A stretch of DNA of 7,798 bases, taken from the NCBI GenBank assembly GCA_001803645.1, contig MHDW01000218.1, positions 2,406 to 10,203 on the forward strand. The letters are read 5' to 3'. This document shows, in pieces, positions 1 through 5,530 of the stretch. The notes beneath the pieces were generated by a model. It ran no database searches, was not told the origin of the DNA, and was given only the letters and a program-made list of their open reading frames with translations. Position 1 is the first letter of the stretch, and every line of letters begins with the position of its first letter. The translations under genes and the position numbers were made by a program. This stretch comes from Nitrospirae bacterium GWC2_42_7 (GTDB lineage Bacteria; Nitrospirota; Thermodesulfovibrionia; Thermodesulfovibrionales; UBA6898).

Positions 1-1164
1 AAAGTATGTGACAATGGAGCTGAACTCTTCAAAAACACTGAAATCATCGGCTTCGAGAGAAAGCTCATCACACGCCTTACCTATGTCCAGCAGGAGCTGT
101 TCAAACCCTTTATCATTCTGTGAGTATGCCGTATGTTTTGCCTTGATCAGCCGGATTATATCCTCTTTTATGATGTGCTGCTTAAGTGAAGAATCCTTGA
201 AAAATAGATTTTCCAGTATGGCCCTTGCTTCTTTAAGATAGTCTAGTTCTTCTGTTTCCTGGATCTCTCTGCCTTTAAGAAGAAGCTCGTCGAGTGTATC
301 GAACAGTACCACGGGGATGTTGTTTCTTATGCTAAGAGTCCGCAGTCTCTTAAGCTTTGCCAGGTCAGAATGATGAAGTGTATCCTTGGCTATTCCTCTT
401 ATGAGAACATCACGATACTCATCAACTACAGACCTGTTTTCAGGATGTCTGTACATAATGTCTATCTTTATTCTTTCCTGTTGATAACTGTCTATATTGT
501 TCCTTGAAACTATCTCTTCCAGATACAGTTCATCCTCATGAGAGAGTTCTTTGGCCTTCATGTAGATATTATAAAAAGCATTGTAATATTCGAGATTTGC
601 CCTGTTGATCAGCTTGAAAACAAAGAGTATTGATTTTTTCTCGCCAAGTTCTGTAAAGAACTGGCTTAGCAGTTCTGTATCTCTATCATCGGCAAGAAGG
701 GCTGTTCTTTTAAGAAATTTCCCGACAGATTTCAGAATGGTTTTCTGGCGTTTTTTGTATTCCCCCTCAGATTCTGAAGAGACCAGAAAGTAATAATTCT
801 TAACAGCGTGGCCCTGCAGAAAAAGCCTGCTGAAAGTTTCTGTGCCTTCAGTGTCGTTTGTGAATACAACCTGTTCCTTGGGGTCCAGAAATGCTCCGAA
901 CATTATCAGCCTGTTCGAGACATCTTTTTTTTCTATATCCTTCAGGGGTTTTTCAACCCCGAACATATATTCGCAGAAGCTTCCGCCTGTTCCATTGTGT
1001 TTAACTCCGTTTTCGGAGATTGTGAATTCGTTCCCTCTTGAAAAAAATCTCAACTGAGAGGGCTCTTCTTCATAAAAGTAGGTGTTGTGTGCACTTGCAC
1101 CGGCAACAAAAGTAAAGAAATCTACGGGACCTATGCTGCCATGGAGCCTGAGGTCTTTGATCAT
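1..1164 (-). CDS. Conserved protein of unknown function (possibly TIGR04442 family), C-terminus cut by window edge
   Basis: An uninterrupted reading frame of 388 codons runs from ATG at 1164 to the left edge with no stop, so the C-terminus is missing. An in-frame TAA lies four codons upstream of the ATG, which fixes this as the first ATG, but I see no good Shine-Dalgarno sequence before it. The protein begins MIKDLRLHGSIG and has no signal peptide or membrane segment, so it is probably cytoplasmic. Residues 1-130 look like a beta-rich domain with an aromatic stretch (NTYFYEEEP near 27-35) and a Gly-rich SFCEYMFG segment near 62-69. Residues 140-388 are charged and mostly helical, with Leu/Glu/Lys-rich segments and no recognisable catalytic motif. 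The opening resembles what I remember of the uncharacterised TIGR04442 family from Geobacter-like bacteria; that assignment is from memory and tentative. It is divergent from the transglycosylase gene, with only 65 bp between starts. Confidence 0.8.
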   Translation of the reverse strand, partial: MIKDLRLHGSIGPVDFFTFVAGASAHNTYFYEEEPSQLRFFSRGNEFTISENGVKHNGTGGSFCEYMFGVEKPLKDIEKKDVSNRLIMFGAFLDPKEQVVFTNDTEGTETFSRLFLQGHAVKNYYFLVSSESEGEYKKRQKTILKSVGKFLKRTALLADDRDTELLSQFFTELGEKKSILFVFKLINRANLEYYNAFYNIYMKAKELSHEDELYLEEIVSRNNIDSYQQERIKIDIMYRHPENRSVVDEYRDVLIRGIAKDTLHHSDLAKLKRLRTLSIRNNIPVVLFDTLDELLLKGREIQETEELDYLKEARAILENLFFKDSSLKQHIIKEDIIRLIKAKHTAYSQNDKGFEQLLLDIGKACDELSLEADDFSVFEEFSSIVTYF

Positions 1165-1229
1165 AGAAAAATATTAACATAGGGGTGAGGAAATATTCTA
1201 TTTGATAAGTAGTCCGGACAAAGCAGGGA
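1165..1229. promoter_or_regulatory. Divergent intergenic region with GTCCGGAC palindrome
   Basis: This short gap separates the 5' ends of the minus-strand unknown gene and the plus-strand transglycosylase gene, so promoters for both must lie here or slightly inside the genes. A perfect 8-bp palindrome GTCCGGAC sits at 1212-1219, between AT-rich flanks. On the minus strand TAGAAT (1193-1198 area) could be a -10 box, but no good -35 accompanies it. I see no convincing plus-strand promoter. The palindrome is a possible regulator site, but 8 bp is short enough to occur by chance. Confidence 0.3.
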
Positions 1230-3224
1230 TTGCTGAAAATTAAAAGTTTCGACTATCATAATAATATGGGCAAAAAAATAAAGCAAAACATCACATTTAT
1301 ATTATTTTCTGTTTTCTTTTTGATATCTGTCGGAGTTTTTGCTCCGAACTGTACATCTGCTGAAGAAATTGACGGCAGGGAATATTTCAGAAAAGGCCTG
1401 GATAACATCGGAGCAGGCAGTAATGATGAAGCAGTTAAAAATTTCTCTATAGCCAGGAAGGAATTCAAGGTTCTTGAGGACTATGCATTGTTTTACCTTT
1501 CTGATGCATATTGCCATTCAGGAGAACATCTGAAATCTCTTGAAGCATTGCGTGAGCTTATTAAAGGATTTCCACAGTCTCCTCTTATAAAAAAGGCGAG
1601 GATATCCGAGATCAGAGAAGCGAGGGAGGTCCCAGGGGAAGGTATCGCTCAGTTATTCGAAGTCTATATAAAAGATTATCCTGATGATGAAGAAATGAGT
1701 TATATGTATGGTGTATTTCTTAAAGACTCAGGCGAAAAACAGAAGGCAAATGCAATATTTAAGAACATTTACATCAAGGGAGGGGCATTAACTAACACTG
1801 CCTATTATGAATTAAAACCATCTGACATCAAAGCAACTGACCTTATGGAAAGGGCAGAGAACCTGATAAAAAAATATGATTTTGTAGAGGCTGAAGAAGA
1901 TCTCAGAAAAGCATTATTGATGGACAATAGAGTAGACAGGGAAGAAATACAAAAAAACCTCGGGCTTGCATTATTCAGACAAAAGAAATACAGGGAGGCT
2001 GCTTCGGTTTACGATAAAATACAGTATATTTACCTTAAAGCACGCTCTTTATACAGGGCTGGAGACAAACAGGGCTTTGAATCTGCGCTTAACGAACTGC
2101 TGTTAAAAAATGACCAGAAGGCAGGATTCCTGCTGGTCGCTGTTGCTTCTGACAAGAGGAGAGAGAAGGATTTTGATAGTGCTCTGAAAGGATATAACGA
2201 TATCCTTAAAGCGTATCCTTCTGAAGCAGAGGAGGCTGAATGGGGAATCGGATGGACTTATTATATTTCAGGAGAATACAGAAAATCTGCCGAGATATTC
2301 TCGCGATTGTATTCAAAGTACGATGACCCGAAATATATTTACTGGCAGGCAAGGAGCATAGAGTCTTATGGTGAAAACGCTTCAGCGCTTTACAATTCGC
2401 TCCTTAAAATAGAGAATAATTTTTACAGTGCCATGTCATTTGCTAAAACAGGTGAAAAACCATTAAAGCCTGTAGCTTTAAGTGAAGAAGAGGTTAACAA
2501 CGCTAATGATGGTACAAAAAGATTTGAACGTGTTGAAGCACTTCAGTCTCTCGGTTTGAATAAAGAATCAGTTGCTGAATTAATAGCTCTTTCAAGAAAA
2601 ATAGATTCTTCTTCAGTCTTGATTTACGTTGTTTCAAAGTTCCATGAACTCGGAGAGCACAAACGTTCCATAACGCTTGCAACAAAATTCCCATATTCTG
2701 ATAAGCTCCATGATTTCTGGTATCCTCGTGCATATTGGGATACTGTTCGGGAAGTTTCGGAAAAATATGACTTAGATCCTTTTGTTGCTCTTTCGGTCAT
2801 CAGGGAGGAAAGCCGTTTTGATGCCGAGGCGAGATCTATTGCAGGAGCACGGGGGCTTATGCAGATCATGCCCGGCACAGCCTACCGCCTTGATAAACAT
2901 CTGAATATTGGGATCAACAGAGTTTCTAAGATAAATAATGTGCAGAACAATGTTCACTTGGGAGTATATTACCTTAAATCATTATTTGCCGAATTCGAAA
3001 GCCTTGCACACGTGCTGGCAGCCTACAACGCCGGAGAGATTGTTGTCAGAAAATGGGACAAGAACGGTAATTACAGGTCTGTTGACGAATTTATCGAGGA
3101 CATCCCTTATCCTGAGACAAGAAATTATGTGAAAAAAGTCATAACCTCATATTTCCAGTACAAAAAATATTCTTTGACTGATCAGGATGGAAAAGATTTT
3201 AAAGTTGTCCTTGGGAAGATGTAG
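1230..3224 (+). CDS. Soluble lytic murein transglycosylase (Slt type) with helical TPR-like region
   Basis: This protein of up to 664 residues cleaves the beta-1,4 MurNAc-GlcNAc bond of peptidoglycan in the periplasm, forming 1,6-anhydro ends. The N-terminus has a signal peptide: basic GKKIKQN, a hydrophobic stretch, then a likely cleavage site after TSA. Residues of roughly 40-490 are alpha-helical repeats (TPR/Slt70 superhelix-like), for example the segments near 45-90, 225-260 and 305-360. The SLT catalytic domain covers about 500-640. It has the ES motif in IREESRFD (catalytic Glu527), GARGLMQIMPGTA (539-551) and AYNAG (598-602), all hallmarks of family-1 transglycosylases. Size and order fit Slt70-like enzymes. 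Start: TTG at 1230 gives the longest frame, but ATG at 1266 gives a more typical signal peptide (MGKKIKQN). Neither has a good ribosome site (an AGGG sits too close to the TTG), so the start is unresolved. It stands alone on this strand. Confidence 0.93.
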   Translation: MLKIKSFDYHNNMGKKIKQNITFILFSVFFLISVGVFAPNCTSAEEIDGREYFRKGLDNIGAGSNDEAVKNFSIARKEFKVLEDYALFYLSDAYCHSGEHLKSLEALRELIKGFPQSPLIKKARISEIREAREVPGEGIAQLFEVYIKDYPDDEEMSYMYGVFLKDSGEKQKANAIFKNIYIKGGALTNTAYYELKPSDIKATDLMERAENLIKKYDFVEAEEDLRKALLMDNRVDREEIQKNLGLALFRQKKYREAASVYDKIQYIYLKARSLYRAGDKQGFESALNELLLKNDQKAGFLLVAVASDKRREKDFDSALKGYNDILKAYPSEAEEAEWGIGWTYYISGEYRKSAEIFSRLYSKYDDPKYIYWQARSIESYGENASALYNSLLKIENNFYSAMSFAKTGEKPLKPVALSEEEVNNANDGTKRFERVEALQSLGLNKESVAELIALSRKIDSSSVLIYVVSKFHELGEHKRSITLATKFPYSDKLHDFWYPRAYWDTVREVSEKYDLDPFVALSVIREESRFDAEARSIAGARGLMQIMPGTAYRLDKHLNIGINRVSKINNVQNNVHLGVYYLKSLFAEFESLAHVLAAYNAGEIVVRKWDKNGNYRSVDEFIEDIPYPETRNYVKKVITSYFQYKKYSLTDQDGKDFKVVLGKM

Positions 3225-3261
3225 TGTGTTCTTAGTCTATCGCTAAAATCCGGGATTCAGG

Positions 3262-3334
3262 GATTGCTTCGTCGTTCCACTCCTCGCAATGACTGAAAGA
3301 GACTTTTTGCCATTGCGAGCGAAGCGAAGCAATC
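3262..3334. repeat. Imperfect inverted repeat (REP-like dispersed palindrome)
   Basis: The left arm (3262-3291) begins GATTGCTTCG and ends TCGCAATG. The right arm (3311-3334) begins CATTGCGA and ends CGAAGCAATC. The arms pair over 10 and 8 bp, with an asymmetric internal bulge (12 nt on the left, about 6 on the right) and a loop of about 19 nt. This 'CATTGCGAGCGAAGCGAAGC' wording is, from memory, of a kind seen in many scattered copies in several bacterial genomes; copy number cannot be tested here. It lies between the 3' ends of two convergent genes, where REP-type elements usually sit. It could also impede read-through in both directions. Confidence 0.75.
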
Positions 3335-3344
3335 TATTTTGTAA

Positions 3345-3368
3345 TCTTCATCAAAGAAGCTTTTTTTT
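3345..3368 (+). terminator. Possible weak terminator for the transglycosylase gene
   Basis: A 4-bp stem CTTC/GAAG (3346-3349 with 3356-3359, six-base loop) is followed after one C by a run of eight T at 3361-3368. The T-tract is good but the stem is very weak, and it overlaps the stop codon of the convergent YeeE-type gene. The larger inverted repeat just upstream may contribute. Assigned with low confidence. Confidence 0.3.
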
Positions 3369-3948
3369 AGACTTTTTTCTTTTCGTATTTTTCCATCACG
3401 TAGAACATTGCTCCTGCAAAAACAAACACAAAAACTATAACAAACCAGTGGTTTATTCCAAGTATCTGCGGTAATGTTACTGCTCCAAGATTGGAAAACA
3501 CATAGAAACCTTCAATAACAGGATAGACAATAGCGAACAGAAGCGAGCCAATCCCAACACCGATCATCATGATCAGTGCATCTATCCTCCCTGATGCAAG
3601 GCCCGCAACTGCTGTGCCAGGACAGTAGCCGCTGATCAGGAAGCCTACACCGAATAATGCTCCGCCAACAAGCTGCGGCCAGAAATATGCAGGCACAAAC
3701 CATATCCTGTTTATATCAAGCAGTTTAAGATCTGATAACAGATACAAGCCGAAGGAAGCAACCAAAATAGCTGTAAACATCACCTTGGGCACTGCAAAGT
3801 CAGTGAGATAAAAGACCCCGGTAAGCTTATGAGGGTCGCCTAATCCGCCTCTTTCCAGGAACAGACCAAAGAAAACCCCGATTATTACAGCTATTATCAG
3901 ACTTGTGCTTTCACCAACAATACCATATTCGAATAATGGAGCTATCAT
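3367..3948 (-). CDS. YeeE/YedE-type membrane protein, C-terminal half of a split sulfur transporter (DUF6691-like)
   Basis: This 193-residue integral membrane protein belongs to the YeeE/YedE (TsuA-like) family, whose studied members import thiosulfate. It starts with a hydrophobic segment (17-31) followed by LERGGLGDPHKLTGVFYL (31-48), a signature of this half-subunit. A segment then carries FTAILVASFGLYLL (58-71), and the core motif VGGALFGVGFLISGYCPGTA spans 94-113. Cys109 is the only cysteine and matches the conserved cysteine of the family. Further membrane segments lie near 124-143 and 167-184, and the tail is basic (EKYEKKKV). Start choice: the frame could open further upstream, but ATG at 3948 has AGGAGG at 3957-3962 with an 8-nt spacer and overlaps the upstream gene's TGA as ATGA. 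A start at 3954 would be only 2 nt from the Shine-Dalgarno. It is the second gene of a translationally coupled pair. Confidence 0.9.
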   Translation of the reverse strand: MIAPLFEYGIVGESTSLIIAVIIGVFFGLFLERGGLGDPHKLTGVFYLTDFAVPKVMFTAILVASFGLYLLSDLKLLDINRIWFVPAYFWPQLVGGALFGVGFLISGYCPGTAVAGLASGRIDALIMMIGVGIGSLLFAIVYPVIEGFYVFSNLGAVTLPQILGINHWFVIVFVFVFAGAMFYVMEKYEKKKV

Positions 3949-4454
3949 GACCATAACCTCCTGAAAAACGCTGCAGCAATAAAGCCGCTGACAAACATTG
4001 CTATAACAAATACCCATCCTCCAACCGCAAGCTGGGCCCCTCCTGTTAAAGCCAATCCACTAGTGCAGCCCCTTGCGAGCCTGCTCGCAAAACCCACAAG
4101 GATACCACCGGTGAGAGCTGTGAGCACCCGTGTTCTACCCGGCATTTTTTCACCCCTATCAAGCTTAATTTTGAAATTCCGGCTTAACAATGCACCGATA
4201 AGCGCGCCTATGAACAGGCCGATCACCTCGTAGAGTATCCAGTCTTTAAGCAGTGCATCAGAACCAAGATACCTCACTAAATATTCGAGTCTGCTTGCAA
4301 AGTCATGAAAGACCGCATTGACGCCTACAGCGCTCAGTAATGAGAAGGTGCTGGAAGCACCGAGGCCTTTACCCATAACATAAAATGTTGCAAGAAGGGT
4401 AAGACCGAGGCCTATTCCCGCAATATAGGGAGACCACAATTTATCCTTGTTCAT
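3945..4454 (-). CDS. YeeE/YedE-type membrane protein, N-terminal half of a split sulfur transporter
   Basis: This is a 169-residue, strongly hydrophobic inner-membrane protein. Membrane segments are visible near 9-27, 72-91, 108-126 and 143-164. The family motif GGILVGFASRLARGCTSG spans 116-133. Cys130 is the only cysteine and corresponds to the conserved Gly-Cys-x-Ser-Gly cysteine of YeeE/YedE proteins. Single-chain family members are about 330-350 residues, and this protein plus its downstream partner total 362, so together they look like one transporter split into two genes. Family knowledge suggests thiosulfate or a related sulfur compound as substrate, with the cysteines handling the ligand; the exact substrate here is inference. 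ATG at 4454 is preceded by AGGAGG (4460-4465) with a 5-nt spacer. It ends in ATGA overlap with the partner gene. No TusA- or rhodanese-type gene is adjacent. Confidence 0.9.
   Translation of the reverse strand: MNKDKLWSPYIAGIGLGLTLLATFYVMGKGLGASSTFSLLSAVGVNAVFHDFASRLEYLVRYLGSDALLKDWILYEVIGLFIGALIGALLSRNFKIKLDRGEKMPGRTRVLTALTGGILVGFASRLARGCTSGLALTGGAQLAVGGWVFVIAMFVSGFIAAAFFRRLWS
3957..3962 (-). promoter_or_regulatory. Shine-Dalgarno fixing the start of the second YeeE-type gene
   Basis: A perfect AGGAGG on the minus strand lies inside the last codons of the upstream gene, 8 nt before ATG at 3948. Together with the ATGA stop/start overlap it selects the 193-residue product over longer in-frame alternatives. 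Confidence 0.85.
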
Positions 4455-4466
4455 AATAACCTCCTA

Positions 4467-4487
4467 GTTGCATTGTTGCTTTGTTGC
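4467..4487 (-). repeat. Three GCAAC direct repeats in the YeeE operon leader
   Basis: On the minus strand GCAAC occurs three times with an exact 8-bp period (4483-4487, 4475-4479, 4467-4471), each followed by AAA, AAT or TAG. The array lies immediately downstream of the predicted transcription start and ends two bases before the AGGAGG ribosome site. It could bind a regulator of DNA or RNA; the function is unknown. Confidence 0.6.
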
Positions 4488-4494
4488 ATAGTTT

Positions 4495-4524
4495 ATTATA
4501 TTGAATACTTTGAAGTGTTGTCAA
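4495..4524 (-). promoter_or_regulatory. Near-perfect sigma70-type promoter for the split YeeE operon
   Basis: Read on the minus strand, TTGACA (4519-4524) is followed by an 18-bp spacer and TATAAT (4495-4500). Both hexamers match the housekeeping consensus exactly. Transcription would begin near 4488, giving a leader of about 34 nt before the ATG at 4454. The spacer also holds an imperfect palindrome (4504-4519, AATACTTTGAAGTGTT on the plus strand, 6 of 8 pairs), which could be a repressor site. A promoter this strong would need such control if expression is conditional. Confidence 0.8.
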
Positions 4525-4814
4525 GGCTCTATGGTAAAGCACTATGAGATTCATTTTTATCATTTCTTTGATCATTAGTTCAGTATTATTCCGGTTTATA
4601 AATCAGCCGATTCAATTCTTTAATTACATTATAGTACTGTTTAAAAAATGTTTAAATTAATTTTAATAATGTTGTCATTCCATCAGTAGACTTTAGATGT
4701 TTGCATCTGTTATTTTATTCAGTAGGCAAGATGAAATCTCTATTTGATAATGATCTTTTTTTAGATGATAAATCTAAAGAGAAATCTTTCCGTTTAAAAA
4801 AGGAGGTTGTACCA
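4525..4814. other. AT-rich divergent intergenic region upstream of zapB-like gene
   Basis: About 290 bases are very AT-rich, with no gene I can support, if the zapB-like gene starts at TTG 4815. Features seen: TGTTTAAA occurs twice with an 11-bp period (4638-4645 and 4649-4656), about one helical turn apart; AGATG-TTTG-CATCT (4695-4708) is a small inverted repeat. A plus-strand promoter for zapBA should lie here. TATAGT at 4630-4635, or TTGTCA (4672-4677) with a poor -10 near 4693, are possible pieces, but none is convincing. Positions 4731-4814 are open in the zapB frame (ATG at 4731) but are much more AT-rich than the gene body, which suggests leader sequence rather than coding. Confidence 0.5.
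4801..4806 (+). promoter_or_regulatory. Shine-Dalgarno deciding the TTG start of the zapB-like gene
   Basis: A perfect AGGAGG lies 8 nt before TTG at 4815. The in-frame ATG at 4731 has only a weak TAGG-type site, so this signal favours the shorter product. Confidence 0.65.
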
Positions 4815-5033
4815 TTGGACAGGCTAAAGAACCTTGAGGAAAAAATTACCGGCGCGGTTGAGAAGGTCAAGGCATTAAAGGAAGACAAGATCAAACTTGA
4901 AAAAAAGCTGAAAGACTTCGAAGAGCTGTTAAATGAAAAGAATATGGAAATAGAGGCCCTTAAAACAGAAAAGGTCACGATCAAGGACCAGGTTGAGAAA
5001 CTCCTGAGCGAACTTGAAACCCTGGAACTTTGA
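4815..5033 (+). CDS. zapB: ZapB-like coiled-coil cell-division protein
   Basis: This small protein (72 residues from TTG 4815) is almost entirely heptad-patterned Leu/Ile/Lys/Glu: MDRLKNLEEKITGAVEK at the start and LLSELETLEL at the end, with no Pro or Cys. That is the profile of ZapB, a cytoplasmic coiled coil that bundles at the Z-ring through ZapA. Sequence similarity in such coiled coils is weak evidence by itself. The main support is its position, three bases upstream of a clear zapA. A longer version of 100 residues from ATG 4731 would add a polar, AT-rich N-terminus (MKSLFDNDLF...). I prefer the TTG because of the AGGAGG at 8-nt spacing. The two genes are evidently co-transcribed. Confidence 0.8.
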   Translation: MDRLKNLEEKITGAVEKVKALKEDKIKLEKKLKDFEELLNEKNMEIEALKTEKVTIKDQVEKLLSELETLEL

Positions 5034-5036
5034 TAA

Positions 5037-5303
5037 ATGGGAAGCATTGAAGTAACCATTCTCGGGCAAAAATATACTGTCAAGGGCGACGCAACAGAAG
5101 AATACATGAAAGAACTTGCGGTCTTTGTTGACGGAAAATTGCGTGAGGTCTACAATGCTTCTCCAAATATTACACCGCTGAAAGCAGCGATCCTTGCGTC
5201 TTTGAATATTGCGGATGAGCTTCGAAAACTCCAGGACTCACAGGAGAGTCTGACCAGAAATATTGAAGAAAAGGCAGAAGCCCTTTCAGGCCTCTTCGAT
5301 TAA
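5037..5303 (+). CDS. zapA: Cell division protein ZapA
   Basis: This 88-residue cytoplasmic protein promotes FtsZ bundling at midcell. The N-terminal half shows the ZapA fold signature: MGSIEVTILGQKYTVKGDATEEYMKEL, a beta-hairpin leading into a helix, then AVFVDGKLREVYNASPNITPLKAAILASLNIADELRKL read in two parts (29-66), which matches the conserved DxK/xxxLAALNIADEL pattern of the family. The C-terminal third (67-88) is a coiled-coil helix used for dimer/tetramer formation. Length is typical for ZapA. ATG at 5037 follows the zapB-like stop TGA with three bases between them; no strong separate ribosome site is seen, so translation is probably coupled. A hairpin terminator lies about 80 bases downstream. 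Confidence 0.93.
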   Translation: MGSIEVTILGQKYTVKGDATEEYMKELAVFVDGKLREVYNASPNITPLKAAILASLNIADELRKLQDSQESLTRNIEEKAEALSGLFD

Positions 5304-5369
5304 TATCTCCAGTAGAATGTATCTCTTAAGGTTTGTAAAATCCCACAAGACTTTAGTTACGAGTCATAA

Positions 5370-5480
5370 CCCACCCCTTAATCCCCTCCCAAGAGGGGAT
5401 TTTTTTGCAAAGATACCGGATATAAAAGAGGTCCCCTCCCTGGAGGGGCCTGCCTGCCGGTAGGCAGGGGCAGGGGTGGG
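5370..5480. repeat. GC-rich nested palindromic repeat (MITE/REP-like) between convergent genes
   Basis: Outer arms CCCACCCCT (5370-5378) and AGGGGTGGG (5472-5480) enclose three hairpins. The first is the 8-bp terminator stem at 5381-5400. The second is CCCCTCC/GGAGGGG at 5433-5448. The third is CCTGCC/GGCAGG at 5449-5468, around TGCCGGTA. The composition is sharply different from the AT-rich surroundings. The 'CCTGCCTGCCGGTAGGCAGG' core and the 'CCCCTCC...GGAGGGG' wording recall repeats that I remember as scattered in many environmental genomes. It lies between the zapA 3' end and the cytochrome 3' end, and on the minus strand hairpin 2 followed by ACCTCTTTTAT may help end the cytochrome transcript. 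Confidence 0.75.
5381..5406 (+). terminator. Rho-independent terminator of the zapBA operon
   Basis: A perfect 8-bp stem ATCCCCTC/GAGGGGAT (5381-5388 with 5393-5400) with a four-base loop CCAA is followed directly by a T run to 5406. This is a textbook intrinsic terminator for plus-strand transcription. It is part of the larger GC-rich palindromic repeat, so the terminator seems to be built from repeat sequence. Confidence 0.8.
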
Positions 5481-5530
5481 GTGTTTTAATCATAAGAAGT
5501 AACCCATAACTGAAGTGATATGAATTGCTT

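Noticed and set aside
8..1057. Several plus-strand open frames at 8-241, 605-793, 808-1041 and 842-1057
   Set aside because: They lie antisense to one continuous 388-codon minus-strand frame with better coding character; Ser/Phe-rich composition is typical of shadows.
3262..3334. CRISPR-like repeat
   Set aside because: Only two arms in inverted orientation, with no regular spacers; it is a hairpin-type repeat, not an array.
3367..4017. Longer version of the second YeeE-type protein starting at 4017
   Set aside because: The 23 extra residues are Cys-rich out-of-frame translation of the upstream gene; the AGGAGG and ATGA overlap select 3948.
4715..5107. Minus-strand open frame of 130 codons, Ser/Phe-rich
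   Set aside because: It mirrors the Lys/Glu-rich zapB-like gene and the start of zapA; no ribosome site or family resemblance.
5263..5463. Plus-strand open frame of 66 codons overlapping the zapA end
   Set aside because: It runs through the terminator and the GC-rich repeat and has no coding character.
5304..5530. Possible 6S RNA gene downstream of zapA
   Set aside because: 6S RNA often follows zapA in other bacteria, but here the gap holds the palindromic repeat and I see no long closing stem with a central open bubble.
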